From: Alphaproteobacteria bacterium
Lineage (GTDB): Bacteria > Pseudomonadota > Alphaproteobacteria > DSM-16000 > Inquilinaceae
Reading direction: 5' to 3'
Length of the DNA: 32,099 nt
Assembly (NCBI GenBank): GCA_028281985.1
Contig: JANQIU010000144.1
Location: 1-32,099, forward strand
Position 1 is the first letter of the stretch. Each line of letters opens with the position of its first letter. A model generated the notes under the pieces. It did no database searches. It was not told where the DNA came from and saw nothing but the letters and a program-made list of their open reading frames with translations. The translations under genes were made by a program, and so were the position numbers. Below, one piece after another: positions 1 through 10,311 of the stretch.

Positions 1-98
1 CAGCTGACGCGCAAGCGGGGAATGCCCAACGGCGGCGTGGCTGGCGCCGTCCCGGTCTGCTAGGGTTCGCGCCGCGCGGCCGGCCGGCCGCCGCCTGA

Positions 99-1796
<1,698 letters not shown>

Positions 1797-2344
1797 GGCC
1801 GGATAGCGATGCATGGGCGCCCTTGGGTCACCAGGGGCGCCGCATTGATCCGCATCTCATCCTGAATTGGGCGCTCGACCAGTCACGCCTCGATTATCGG
1901 GCGTTCCCCAACCGTTATGCGTTTTCCGCACAAGCCAGCGCCGGCAGGGTGTTGATCCGCTGCCGGCGCAACGGCTGCCCGAGTGCTTCCGGGTCCAGCC
2001 AACCCCTTCGGCTAGGGGTTTGGGTCGCGATGCTTGCCCGCAGACAGAGCATCGTTCGCGCCGAAAAGAGAAGAAACACAGTAAACGTCAAGCAATCTCG
2101 CTTTTCGTGCTTCGGACCAGGGCTTTTAGCCACCGGTCAACGCGCACCGGGATCTACCAAACGACCACTGCATTACTCTGTTCTGTTTCGACGACAACTT
2201 CAATGTAGCACATCGCGTTCAATTCTGTCATGAAATTATCACATTGCTATCATCGCCTGCCATGCAGATTCAGGGGCAATCCGTTCCGGCCCCGTTAACG
2301 CTGCTGTGGTATAGGCACGGCGCATGCCGGCAACCCAACGGCGA
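1797..2344. other. 548-bp intergenic region, no convincing gene
   Basis: This lies between the convergent ends of pgi and the thermonuclease-like gene. Apart from the pgi hairpin it contains a second small hairpin (AACCCC at 2001-2006 with GGGGTT at 2015-2020) and a distinctly AT-richer stretch at about 2050-2270. The open frames crossing it have poor codon use and no recognisable protein. No RNA gene was recognised, although an unannotated small RNA cannot be excluded. Confidence 0.5.
1816..1841 (+). terminator. hairpin after pgi, likely terminator
   Basis: Arms GGCGCCC (1816-1822) and GGGCGCC (1835-1841) pair perfectly. The stem extends inward through one G-T wobble and three more pairs to a GTCA tetraloop, about 11 pairs in all. 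It starts 20 bases after the pgi stop. There is no clear U-tract, so Rho-independent action is inferred from stem strength and position only. Confidence 0.6.
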
Positions 2345-2788
2345 TCAGGGTGCGCACCAGGACGGCCTGGCGCCCGAGCCGTCATAGGGCTGTGCCAGTC
2401 CCTGCGCCAGAAGCGCTGCCGCCACATCGCGGCCAAGGGAATCGTGGATGCCGGCCACGACCCGCCCGGCGAACGCCCCGTTCCGCACGCCGTGCAGGGT
2501 CACCGCCGACGCATCCAGAAGATCCGCCAGCCCATCGCGCGCCGCCTGCGCCAACAGCCGCTCGGTGGGACAGTCACCGCGCAGTTCCGGCGTGTCGATA
2601 CCGGCAAGGCGCACATGGGTGGTGACGGTCTGGCCGATCCAGATGGTGGCCTCGACCACCACGGTGTCACCGTCCACCACCCGGGTCACCTGGGCAGGGA
2701 TCGGCCCCGGCAGAACGTCGGCGGCGGAACCGCCAGGCGGCAGGAGCAGACACAGCAGGCTGATGATCAGGCAGGCGGAGGGGCGCAT
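2345..2788 (-). CDS. secreted thermonuclease-like (SNase) protein
   Basis: A 147-aa protein with a hydrophobic N-terminal signal sequence (about residues 1-22), followed by a staphylococcal-nuclease-like OB fold. Typical SNase elements are present in order: VVDGDTVVV with a metal-binding Asp, VRLAGIDTPELRG with the conserved Arg and Glu, and a later GRVVA segment at the position of the second catalytic Arg. It probably acts in the periplasm or outside the cell as a Ca-dependent phosphodiesterase on DNA or RNA. The ATG at 2788 is chosen over an in-frame ATG at 2818 because it starts directly on the signal peptide and has a GGA 7 bases upstream. Catalytic activity is inferred. It stands alone, downstream of sdhAF4 on the same strand. 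Confidence 0.85.
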   Translation of the reverse strand: MRPSACLIISLLCLLLPPGGSAADVLPGPIPAQVTRVVDGDTVVVEATIWIGQTVTTHVRLAGIDTPELRGDCPTERLLAQAARDGLADLLDASAVTLHGVRNGAFAGRVVAGIHDSLGRDVAAALLAQGLAQPYDGSGARPSWCAP

Positions 2789-2838
2789 CGGCGTTCCAAG
2801 GCATGGCCACGCCCGCATCCTACCCGATCTTGTCTGAG

Positions 2839-2871
2839 AAAAAACCTAGAAAACAGAAAAAATACCTAGGT
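2839..2871 (-). terminator. AT-rich terminator after the SDHAF4 gene
   Basis: On the minus strand, just after the stop at 2875, ACCTAG and CTAGGT arms (plus-strand 2844-2849 and 2866-2871) form a 6-bp stem around a T-rich 16-base loop. Five T follow directly (complement of A 2839-2843). The stem is weak but the U-tract is good. Confidence 0.45.
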
Positions 2872-2874
2872 CGG

Positions 2875-3081
2875 TCAGAAATCGGTGCACCGCCCGCCGA
2901 CTTCCCAGTCGCCGTAGCGGGTCGGCTCCGGACCGTCCCGGCCGCCGATTTCACCCGGCGGCTGCTGGGGGCCCTTGGGGCGCTTTGCCGCCGGGTCCGG
3001 CTTGGCCGCGTCTTCCTGGGTCGTGGCCGCCGGCGGCGTGTCTTCCGCGGCCGGGCCTGTCGATCGTTTGCTGTCGGTCAT
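2875..3081 (-). CDS. succinate dehydrogenase assembly factor 4 (DUF1674)
   Basis: A 68-aa protein with a Pro/Ala/Lys-rich, probably disordered first half. Its C-terminus reads GEIGG, then GPEPTRYGDWE, then GRC-DF, the hallmark of the DUF1674/SDHAF4 family. In eukaryotes and alphaproteobacteria this family binds flavinylated SdhA and promotes its assembly with SdhB. The start is the second of two adjacent ATGs (3081; the other is 3084), with an AGGA just upstream. The gene is divergent from htpX across about 130 bp, an arrangement often seen in this class of bacteria. The match of the C-terminal motif makes the call strong. Confidence 0.92.
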   Translation of the reverse strand: MTDSKRSTGPAAEDTPPAATTQEDAAKPDPAAKRPKGPQQPPGEIGGRDGPEPTRYGDWEVGGRCTDF

Positions 3082-3208
3082 CATTCCTATATGGCGCCGA
3101 CCGCCCCGAAGGTCCACCGCTTGAACCGGCGATCCCGCCCCCAACCTATAGCGCGCACGCCGATGTCGCAGGACGACCGGCGAAACGAGAAGGAGATCAA
3201 GCCCGACC

Positions 3209-4066
3209 ATGACCGGGATGATGCGTACCTTTGCCCTGCTGGCGGCGCTGACCGCGCTGTTCCTGGTGGCCGGCTTCATGCTGGGTGGCGAAGCCGGATT
3301 GATCATCGCCCTGGCGGTGGCCATCGGCATGAACGCCTTCGCCTATTGGAACTCGGACGGCCTGGTGCTGCGCATGCACAACGCCCGCGAGGTGGATGCC
3401 CGCACGGCGCCGGACCTCGTGGGCCTCGTCCGCCAGTTGGCCGATCGCGCCGGGATGCCGATGCCGAAGGTCTACGTGATCGACACCGCCCAGCCGAACG
3501 CCTTCGCCACCGGTCGCAACCCGCAGAACGCGGCGGTTGCCGCCACCACCGGGCTGCTGCGGACGCTAACACCCGAGGAAGTGGCCGGGGTGATGGCGCA
3601 TGAGCTGGCGCATGTGCGCAACCGCGACACCCTGATCATGACCATCACCGCCACCCTGGCCGGGGCGCTGTCGATGCTGGCCAACTTCGCCCTGTTCTTC
3701 GGCGGCAACCGCAACAGCCCGCTGGGCCTGATCGGCACGATACTGATGATGGTGCTGGCGCCGCTGGCGGCGATGATGGTGCAGATGGCGATCAGCCGGT
3801 CGCGGGAATACGAGGCCGACCGGATCGGCGCGGAGATCTGCGGCCGCCCCGAATGGCTGGCCTCGGCGCTGCGCAAGATCGAGGGTATGGCCCAACGGAC
3901 CGACTATGTGGCCGCCGAACGCAACCCGGCTACGGCGCACCTGTTCATCATCAACCCGCTGCACATGCAGGCCGTGGACAGCCTGTTCGCCACCCATCCG
4001 AAGACCGCCGAACGCGTCGCCCGACTAATGCGCATGTCCGGCAAGCCGACCGGCCCCTGGGGCTAG
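3209..4066 (+). CDS. htpX: membrane zinc metalloprotease HtpX
   Basis: An M48-family inner-membrane endopeptidase that helps degrade misfolded membrane proteins. The protein is 285 aa, the normal length. Two hydrophobic segments (about 7-24 and 28-46) precede the cytosolic catalytic part. The HEXXH zinc motif is HELAH at 131-135 and the third ligand is Glu202 in the EYEAD motif. Further hydrophobic stretches lie at about 141-165 and 172-195. A strong AAGGAG Shine-Dalgarno about 15 bases upstream supports this start region. A 7-bp inverted repeat (4048-4054 with 4070-4076) overlaps the stop and may help termination in this convergent region. Confidence 0.96.
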   Translation: MTGMMRTFALLAALTALFLVAGFMLGGEAGLIIALAVAIGMNAFAYWNSDGLVLRMHNAREVDARTAPDLVGLVRQLADRAGMPMPKVYVIDTAQPNAFATGRNPQNAAVAATTGLLRTLTPEEVAGVMAHELAHVRNRDTLIMTITATLAGALSMLANFALFFGGNRNSPLGLIGTILMMVLAPLAAMMVQMAISRSREYEADRIGAEICGRPEWLASALRKIEGMAQRTDYVAAERNPATAHLFIINPLHMQAVDSLFATHPKTAERVARLMRMSGKPTGPWG

Positions 4067-4103
4067 GCCGCCGGTCAAACCCGGGTCATCTCGAAAGTGC
4101 CGT

Positions 4104-4652
4104 CTAGAACAGCGACTGCACCCAGGTCCGGCGCGGGCCGGTATCCAGATGGGCGAAGCGGCTGCGCATATAGATGCCAACGCCGCCGACCGCGACCTGC
4201 CGGGCCCGGTCCTTCAGGAAATGGATGCCGTATCCCTGGGCCGACACGTCGATGGCTTTGCCGAACATATGGTAGCTGTTCTGGGCGGCCCCTTCCGAGC
4301 GCAGGCGCGCATTGGTTTCGGGCGTCCGGTAGGCGGAATGGATATTGATGGTGACGTTGGCGCCATAGTACTGGCGGTAGGATCGGCGCAGATCCCACAG
4401 CATGTCGAACAGCCGCGGATCCATCGGCATCTGCGCTTCGGTGTGATGGTCGCGCAGGAACCGGTTCAACGTCGCCTGGGCGGCGCCGATGTAGCCTTCG
4501 CCGTTGTGATAGGTGTCGTGGAACCGCTCGTCGGTATGCGGATTGTACAGCCGCAACTCCCGCGGTTCCGCGGCGCCGGCCAGGGCCGGCCGCGCAATCA
4601 GGGCCGCCCCAAGGCCAGCCAGAACGGTCCTACGATCAAGGGCCAAGACCAC
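4104..4652 (-). CDS. DUF882/YcbK-like murein peptidase, Tat-exported
   Basis: A predicted periplasmic LAS-fold zinc peptidase of the YcbK (MepK)/peptidase M15 type, which cleaves peptidoglycan cross-bridges. From a GTG start at 4652 it is 182 aa. A twin-arginine-like signal (LDRRTVLAGLG, then a hydrophobic stretch ending near ALAGA at about 27) leads the protein. The metal-binding motif SxHxxGxAxD is intact (Ser126, His128, Gly131, Asp135), and the second His lies in RFAHLDTGPRRTW (His168), all as in YcbK. The frame stays open upstream to 4805. GTG 4652 was chosen because AGGGAG lies 4 bases before it and translation then begins at the Tat signal; a TTG at 4646 is possible. Substrate specificity is inferred from the family. 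Confidence 0.88.
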   Translation of the reverse strand: MVLALDRRTVLAGLGAALIARPALAGAAEPRELRLYNPHTDERFHDTYHNGEGYIGAAQATLNRFLRDHHTEAQMPMDPRLFDMLWDLRRSYRQYYGANVTINIHSAYRTPETNARLRSEGAAQNSYHMFGKAIDVSAQGYGIHFLKDRARQVAVGGVGIYMRSRFAHLDTGPRRTWVQSLF

Positions 4653-4977
4653 AATGCTCCCTGTTCCGATGCGCGTTCCGGACGGCCATTTCGGACAAGC
4701 CCCTTTAACTGGGTCCTTGGGGGGACCCGACAAGGCCGAACAGAATCCGGAGCCGGAAGCCAAAAACGACGACACGGCAAGTCTGTCGTCATCGGCAATA
4801 TCCATGATCCTAACATGGACTTGGCCGATTCGTGTGGCGATTTATTGGTTAAGCGATCATTAGCAATTTTGTTTCTGCGGCCGAGCCGATCTACTCGGAA
4901 ACTGGCGGCGGGGTCCTTACCCGGTACCGGCGGCCCGGCCCTGGCCGGAGGACCCGGCTTGCTTTAGATGCAGGGCC

Positions 4978-6339
4978 ATGCCTGCCGATCCCAGCCCCTC
5001 CACCGTCGCCAAGCCCGGAGCCCGCCCCGTCGGCCTGTCGGCCCGGCGCATGGCGCTGGACCTGTTCGCCGCCGTGACGCGCCAGCGCCAGCCGCTGGAC
5101 GAGGCCATCGAGGCCAACCGTCGGCTGGACGCCCTGCCGTCACGCGACCGCGCCTTCGCCCGGCTGCTGGCGACCACCGGTCTGCGGCGCCTGGGTCAGA
5201 TCGACGACCTGCTGGCATCGGCGTTGGACCGTCCCCTGGGCCGGCATACCCGGCCGGCACACGACATCCTGCGGCTGGCGGTCGCCCAGCTTGCCTTCCT
5301 GCAGACGCCGCCCCACGCCGCGGTCAGCACCTCCCTGGCGCTACTGGAGGTGACCGGTCGCGGCGGTCTGAAAGGCCTGGCGAATGCCGTGCTGCGCCGG
5401 ATCGCGGCCATGGACCGGCAACCCGACAGCGGTGCTGCCCTGCGCCGGACGGTGCCCGACTGGCTGTGGCGAAGCTGGGCAGAGGCCTATGGCGAGGAGG
5501 TTGCCGGCGACATCGCCCGCGCCCATCTGGCCGAACCGCCCCTGGACCTGACCCTTCGCGACCCCGGATCTCCGGCGGATTGGGCCCGGCAGTTGGGCGC
5601 TGAACCGCTGCCCACCGGAACGCTGCGCCTGCCGCCCGGACGCGCCGGGGCGGTTCCCGATCTGCCCGGGTTCGCCGACGGGGCCTGGTGGATCCAGGAT
5701 GCCGCCGCGGCCCTGCCCGCCCGGTTGTTGGGCGATGTGGCCGGCCGCAGCGTTGTCGACCTGTGTGCCGCGCCGGGCGGCAAAACCCTGCAACTGGCCG
5801 CAGCCGGGGCCGAGGTGACCGCGGTCGATCGATCCGACGCCCGTCTGGGACGGCTGCGCGCCAACCTGCAGCGGACCGGTCTGACGGCGCATACAGTTGC
5901 CGCGGACGCCACGGCATGGCGGCCGGAGGACCCGGTGCCGGCGATCCTGCTGGACGCCCCCTGTTCCGCGACCGGAACAGTCAGGCGCCATCCGGATGTT
6001 CCGCATCTGAAACGACCGGAAGACCAGGCCAAACTGACCGGCTTGCAAGCGCGTCTGTTCGACGCGGCGGCCGCAATGCTCGCCCCCGGCGGCCGGCTCG
6101 TCTGGTGCGTCTGCTCCCTGCAGCCTGAGGAGGGCGAGCGCCAGGTGGCCGATGGCCTGTTGCGCAACCCGGCGCTGACCCGCGATCCGATCCTTCCCGA
6201 AGAGGTGCCCGGCCTGGCAGCCGCGATTACCGGGGACGGCGAAGTGCGGACGCTGCCCAGCCTGTGGCCGGAGCATGGCGGCATCGACGGTTTCCATATC
6301 AGCCGGTTGCGGCGCCGCGGCGACGGCATTATTCCGTGA
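4978..6339 (+). CDS. rsmB: 16S rRNA m5C967 methyltransferase RsmB
   Basis: Transfers a methyl group from SAM to a 16S rRNA cytosine (C967 in E. coli numbering) during 30S assembly. The 453-aa protein has an N-terminal NusB-like RNA-binding domain (about 20-145, with the LANAVLRRI helix) and a C-terminal Rossmann methyltransferase domain. SAM motif I is DLCAAPGGKT (261-270). The two NOL1/NOP2/Sun cysteines are Cys329 in LDAPCSATG and Cys379 in CSLQPEEGE. Length and motif order are normal. The rpe start follows 58 bp after the stop on the same strand, so cotranscription is likely. Confidence 0.96.
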   Translation: MPADPSPSTVAKPGARPVGLSARRMALDLFAAVTRQRQPLDEAIEANRRLDALPSRDRAFARLLATTGLRRLGQIDDLLASALDRPLGRHTRPAHDILRLAVAQLAFLQTPPHAAVSTSLALLEVTGRGGLKGLANAVLRRIAAMDRQPDSGAALRRTVPDWLWRSWAEAYGEEVAGDIARAHLAEPPLDLTLRDPGSPADWARQLGAEPLPTGTLRLPPGRAGAVPDLPGFADGAWWIQDAAAALPARLLGDVAGRSVVDLCAAPGGKTLQLAAAGAEVTAVDRSDARLGRLRANLQRTGLTAHTVAADATAWRPEDPVPAILLDAPCSATGTVRRHPDVPHLKRPEDQAKLTGLQARLFDAAAAMLAPGGRLVWCVCSLQPEEGERQVADGLLRNPALTRDPILPEEVPGLAAAITGDGEVRTLPSLWPEHGGIDGFHISRLRRRGDGIIP

Positions 6340-6397
6340 GACGTGGTGCGGTTCGCCCATTTCCGGCCAACCGCCAACCCCGACCGAGCGCCCCGGC

Positions 6398-7078
6398 ATG
6401 TCCCGACCGACCCTGATCGCCCCATCGCTGCTTTCCGCCGATTTCGCCCGGCTGGGCGAAGAGGCGCAGGCCATGCAGGCCGCCGGTGCGGACTGGCTGC
6501 ATTTCGACGTCATGGACGGCCATTTCGTGCCGAACCTGACGCTGGGGCCGATGGCGGTGAAGGCGCTGCGCAGCTGGGTCCAGATCCCCCTGGACGTGCA
6601 TCTGATGATGGCGCCGGTCGATCCCTTCGTGGCCGAATTCGCCGCCGCGGGCGCCGACCGGCTGACCTTCCATCCGGAAGCCGGGCCGCACCCGCACCGC
6701 ACCGCCCAGTTGATCCGCAGCCATGGCATGCGGGTCGGTATCGCCCTGAACCCCGGCACGCCGATCGCCGTCGCCGAGGAGCTGTTGGACGGCGTCGACC
6801 TGATCCTGGCGATGACCGTCAACCCCGGGTTCGGCGGACAGGCCTTCATCGAGCAGATGGTCAACAAGATCGGCCGACTGCGACGCCTGATCGACGTATC
6901 CGGTCATCCCATCCACCTGCAGGTCGACGGCGGGATCAACCCGCAGACCGCCGCCCTGGCCACCGCGGCCGGGGCCGACGTGCTGGTAGCCGGCACCGCC
7001 TGCTTCTCCGGCGGCGCCCAGGCCTACGCCGCCAATATCGACCGGCTGCGCGCAGGCTCGCCGGCCCCATCCGCCTGA
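6398..7078 (+). CDS. rpe: ribulose-phosphate 3-epimerase
   Basis: TIM-barrel enzyme interconverting ribulose-5-phosphate and xylulose-5-phosphate in the pentose phosphate pathway. The 226-aa length is standard. The metal and catalytic residues are all visible: His35 and Asp37 in HFDVMDGHFVPN, His68 in DVHLMM, and Asp177 in QVDGGIN. The phosphate-binding and loop segment TVNPGFGGQ is at 141-148. The start at 6398 (MSRPTLIAPSLLSADF) matches family N-termini; the frame is open further upstream but overlaps rsmB. It probably forms an operon with rsmB and the heparinase-like gene. Confidence 0.97.
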   Translation: MSRPTLIAPSLLSADFARLGEEAQAMQAAGADWLHFDVMDGHFVPNLTLGPMAVKALRSWVQIPLDVHLMMAPVDPFVAEFAAAGADRLTFHPEAGPHPHRTAQLIRSHGMRVGIALNPGTPIAVAEELLDGVDLILAMTVNPGFGGQAFIEQMVNKIGRLRRLIDVSGHPIHLQVDGGINPQTAALATAAGADVLVAGTACFSGGAQAYAANIDRLRAGSPAPSA

Positions 7079-7106
7079 GCGCGGGCAGGCCGGCGAAGAC
7101 CGACCC

Positions 7107-8801
7107 TTGGCCAGGGACGCGTTCGTCGCCGCCCCCGCCGCAACGCCGGACCTGCGCCAGCGGCTGACGGCCTTCGTCTACCGATCCTTGCCGTACCGGT
7201 GGAGCCTCGGCAGCGCCCGCACGCATGTCCTCACGCTGGTGCCGGCCGACCCCTGGCCGGGGGATGCCGACCGCGGCGCAGCGCTGATCGCGGGCGCCTA
7301 CGCCATGGCCGGCCGATTCATCCAGTCGGAAACGCCGCCGTGGAAGGGTGTCGGGCAGGGCACCGCCTTCCGCCGCGAACTGCATGGGTTCGCCTGGCTT
7401 CGCGATCTGCGCGCGGCCGGCGGCGATGCCGCCCGCCGGCACGCCCGACTGCTTGTCGAGCACTGGCTGGACCATCACGCCCAGTGGGACCGCCTGACCT
7501 GGCGGCCCGACGTCCTGGGCCAGCGCATCATGAACTGGCTGTCGGCGCACGACTTCTTCCTGGCCAGCGCGGATGACCGGTTTCGCCACCGGGTCCTGGC
7601 GATGCTGGCGCGCCAGACCCGGCACCTGGCCCGCGTGGCGCCGGGCGGCGCCGGCGGTGCCCAGCAGGTCGATGCGCTGCGGGGGCTGATTGCCGGCGTC
7701 CTGGCGGTCCCCAGCGCGGCACCGGCCCTGCCGCGGGCCCTGCGCCTGCTGGACCGGGCGATCGCCAGCCAGATCCTGCCCGACGGCGGCCATGGCACCC
7801 GCAATCCATCGGTCCATCTGTCGGTCTTGAGAGCCCTGATCGATATCCGCAGCATGCTGCGCCAGGCCGGAGAGACGCCGCCGGAGTCGGTTCAGCAGGC
7901 TGTGGACCGGATGACCCCGGCCTTGCGCTTCTTCAAGCATGGCGACGGCCGCCTTGCCCTGTTCAACGGCGCCCAGGAAGGCGTCGCCATCCAGGTGGAT
8001 GCCGCCCTGGCCCGGGCCGATGCCCGCGGCCGGCCGATGAAGAGCGCGCGTCATTCCGGCTTCGAAAGAATTCTCGCCGGGCGCACCCTGTTGTTGATGG
8101 ACGTCGGCGCGCCACCGGCCCCGGGGCTGGACGATGCCGCCCATGCCGGGGTGCTGAGCTTCGAGTTGTCGGTGGGGCGGGAGCGGCTGATCGTCAACTG
8201 CGGCGCCATGCCCGAAGCCGGCGACGGCCCGGTCGGGGACTGGCACGGCGTGCTTCGGGGTACGGCAGCCCATTCCACCTTGGCCGTGGCGGACACCAAC
8301 GCCTTCGGGGTCGCCGATGGTGGGGGTGTGGAGCGTCGTCCGGTGACGGTCGAGGCCGAACGGATGGCCGAGCAGGGTGCGGTCCTGATCGACGCCAGCC
8401 ATGACGGCTACCGGCCGCGGTTCGGCCTGGTGCACCGGCGGCGGCTCTATGTCAGCGCCGGCGGGGACGACATTCGCGGGGAAGACGCCCTGGTGGTCGA
8501 CACCGACCCGTTGACCGGCCGCCCCAAGGCGGCGGACCGGGCCGACGCCTTCGCCATCCGGTTCCACCTGCACCCGGATGTGCGCGCGTCCATGACCCAG
8601 GATGGCGCCGCGGTCCTGCTGCGCCTGGCCGGTGGCGCCGGCTTCCGTTTTCTGGCCGCCGGTGCCGGGATGGCGCTGGAGGAAAGCGTTTATTTTGGAA
8701 CCGGAACATTGCGCCGGACCCAGCAGATCGTCCTGACCGGTGAGACGACACCGGATGGCGCCAACGTCCAGTGGTCCCTGAAGCGCGAGGCCAAAGCCTA
8801 G
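7107..8801 (+). CDS. heparinase II/III-like protein
   Basis: A 564-aa protein of the alphaproteobacterial heparinase II/III-like family. The first half (about 20-300) looks like the alpha/alpha barrel domain, including RFIQSETPPWK and the conserved DGGHGTRNPS segment (226-235). The second half (about 315-550) is the beta-rich heparinase II/III C-terminal domain, with LSFELSVGRERLIVNCG and GDWHGVLRGTAAHSTL. No signal peptide is evident. True substrates are unknown; most such proteins have never been tested, so polysaccharide lysis is only a family inference. The TTG start at 7107, 28 bp after rpe, is the best available; the frame is open further upstream. The 3' end overlaps the convergent transporter gene by 4 bp. 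Confidence 0.88.
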   Translation: MARDAFVAAPAATPDLRQRLTAFVYRSLPYRWSLGSARTHVLTLVPADPWPGDADRGAALIAGAYAMAGRFIQSETPPWKGVGQGTAFRRELHGFAWLRDLRAAGGDAARRHARLLVEHWLDHHAQWDRLTWRPDVLGQRIMNWLSAHDFFLASADDRFRHRVLAMLARQTRHLARVAPGGAGGAQQVDALRGLIAGVLAVPSAAPALPRALRLLDRAIASQILPDGGHGTRNPSVHLSVLRALIDIRSMLRQAGETPPESVQQAVDRMTPALRFFKHGDGRLALFNGAQEGVAIQVDAALARADARGRPMKSARHSGFERILAGRTLLLMDVGAPPAPGLDDAAHAGVLSFELSVGRERLIVNCGAMPEAGDGPVGDWHGVLRGTAAHSTLAVADTNAFGVADGGGVERRPVTVEAERMAEQGAVLIDASHDGYRPRFGLVHRRRLYVSAGGDDIRGEDALVVDTDPLTGRPKAADRADAFAIRFHLHPDVRASMTQDGAAVLLRLAGGAGFRFLAAGAGMALEESVYFGTGTLRRTQQIVLTGETTPDGANVQWSLKREAKA

Positions 8802-9718
8802 GGCCTGCCTGGGCCACCGGATCGTTGCGATATCGTATCGAGCTCCGGCCCGGGTGCCGGCCGGTGGACGGCGATGCCGGCCATCACCATGGCCACGCCG
8901 ATCGCGTCGCGGACCGTGGGGATCTGTGCCAGCACAACGGCACCGACCAGGGTCGCCACCGCCGGCAAGAGCGCCAACAGCAGGGCAAAGCTGGCCCTGG
9001 GCAGTCGCGACATCGCCAGTTGATCGCAGATATAGGGGATCACCGACGAACAGATCCCGACGCCGATCCCGGCCAGGATCAGCGTCGCCGAGCCGAAGGC
9101 GTCCAATGCCTGGGTGAACCCGACCGGCATGACGAAGATGAAGGCCAGCGACATCGATGCCCCCAGCCTTTCAACCCCGTCGCCAGCGCCGCGGGACGCC
9201 ACCCGATGGCCCAGGACGATGTACCCGGCGAACAGCGCGGCGTTCAGCCCGGCCCAGGCAAGCCCGACCGGATCGCTGGACCAGGTGACGTCGATCAGGA
9301 CGAACACGCCCGCCACCGCCAGCACCAGTGCGGCCAGATTGCGCCCGCTGCGCAGGCCCGCCAGGGCGATGCCGATGGTGCCGACGAACTCCATCGCCGC
9401 GACGAGGCTCATCGGCAACCGGTCGAGCGCCAGATAGAAAGACGTGTTCATGGCCGCCAGACAGGCACCCAGGCCCACCAGCAGCCACCGGGTCTGCGGG
9501 TCGGCCCGGCGCAGGGTCCGCCACGGACGGGTCCAGGGGGCGAAAGCCGCAGCGGCGGAGGCAATGCGCAGCCAGGCCACGCCCAGAACGCCGACCGACG
9601 GAAACAGCAGAACCGCAAATGACGGCCCAAGATAGTGGAACACCGCGCTGACGCCGAACCAGGCGTGCGGTGGCACCGCATTAGCGGCGCGGGTCATCGT
9701 GTCGGTGCGGCCGGGCAT
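8798..9718 (-). CDS. EamA/DMT-family exporter, RhtA-like
   Basis: A 306-aa integral membrane protein with about ten hydrophobic segments arranged as two EamA repeats. The pattern is like the threonine/homoserine exporter RhtA (YLGPSFAVLLFP and WLRIASAAAAF near the N-terminus, a central LVAAMEFVGTIGIALAG segment). It probably exports an amino acid or a related small metabolite; the substrate is not deducible. The ATG at 9718 is chosen over the longer frame (to 9859) because GGGAG lies 6 bases upstream and the longer version would overlap the divergent Lrp-type gene. The divergent regulator suggests local control. Confidence 0.88.
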   Translation of the reverse strand: MPGRTDTMTRAANAVPPHAWFGVSAVFHYLGPSFAVLLFPSVGVLGVAWLRIASAAAAFAPWTRPWRTLRRADPQTRWLLVGLGACLAAMNTSFYLALDRLPMSLVAAMEFVGTIGIALAGLRSGRNLAALVLAVAGVFVLIDVTWSSDPVGLAWAGLNAALFAGYIVLGHRVASRGAGDGVERLGASMSLAFIFVMPVGFTQALDAFGSATLILAGIGVGICSSVIPYICDQLAMSRLPRASFALLLALLPAVATLVGAVVLAQIPTVRDAIGVAMVMAGIAVHRPAPGPELDTISQRSGGPGRP

Positions 9719-9782
9719 GCGCACTCCCTGGCGGATATGTGATTGGATTATGCAAGGCCCCAGCGCACCTCTATATGGTGGA

Positions 9783-9792
9783 TCACCGGTGA
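9783..9792. promoter_or_regulatory. palindrome in the exporter/Lrp divergent promoter
   Basis: A perfect 10-bp palindrome, TCACCGGTGA, sits in the 110-bp region between the divergently transcribed exporter and Lrp/AsnC genes, 36 bp before the Lrp start. The position suits an operator for the adjacent regulator, but Lrp sites are degenerate, so binding is a guess. Confidence 0.3.
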
Positions 9793-9828
9793 ACTCCGGG
9801 AATTCTGTAGTTTTCGAAGGCCATAGCC

Positions 9829-10311
9829 GTGAAGCGCCTGCGATACCAAGACGGGACATTGGACGCGACCGACCTGCGCATCCTGGGCGCGTTGGCCGAG
9901 GATGCCCGGATCAGCGTCGCCGAGTTGGCCCGGTCGGTCGGATTGTCGGCCCCCAGCGTCGCCGAAAGGATCAAGCGGCTGGAAGAAGCCGGGGTGATCG
10001 GCGGCTACAGCGCCCAGATCGACCCCAAGGCCCTGGGCCTGCCCATCGCCGCCTGGCTGCGGATCCGGCCGATCCCCGGGCAGCTTCCGCGGGTGGCCGA
10101 CCTGCTGCGCCGGCTGCCGGAGATCGTCGAATGCGACCGGGTCACCGGCGAGGACTGCTTCATCGCCCGCGCCCATCTGGCATCGGTCGACGACCTGGAA
10201 CAGCTGATCGACAAGATCATCCCGTTTGCGACAACAAACACGTCGATCATCCAGTCATCGCCGGTGCGCCGCCGCCCGCCCCCGATCATCGCGCAGGAGC
10301 CGCCATCATGA
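9829..10311 (+). CDS. Lrp/AsnC-family transcriptional regulator
   Basis: A 160-aa feast/famine regulator. The N-terminal winged helix-turn-helix covers about residues 10-60 (LDATDLRILGALAEDARISV, then LARSVGLSAPSVAERIKRLEEAGVI). The RAM ligand-binding domain covers about 65-145, with the GEDCFIARAH segment. Such proteins sense amino acids and bind as dimers or octamers. Translation starts at a GTG (9829). It is divergent from the EamA exporter, a classic pairing in which the regulator controls amino-acid efflux. Its last four bases overlap the start of the following methyltransferase (ATGA), so the two are probably translationally coupled. The Pro/Arg-rich C-terminal tail (about 145-160) is atypical. 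Confidence 0.93.
   Translation: MKRLRYQDGTLDATDLRILGALAEDARISVAELARSVGLSAPSVAERIKRLEEAGVIGGYSAQIDPKALGLPIAAWLRIRPIPGQLPRVADLLRRLPEIVECDRVTGEDCFIARAHLASVDDLEQLIDKIIPFATTNTSIIQSSPVRRRPPPIIAQEPPS

Noticed and set aside
1-63. Possible C-terminal end of an upstream plus-strand gene (20 codons ending GAVPVC, TAG at 61-63)
   Set aside because: Too short to recognise, and another frame is also open to a stop near 98, so the true upstream gene end cannot be decided.
1867-2208. 113-codon frame in the gap after pgi
   Set aside because: Codon use and composition do not look coding, there is no ribosome-binding site, and no family is recognisable.
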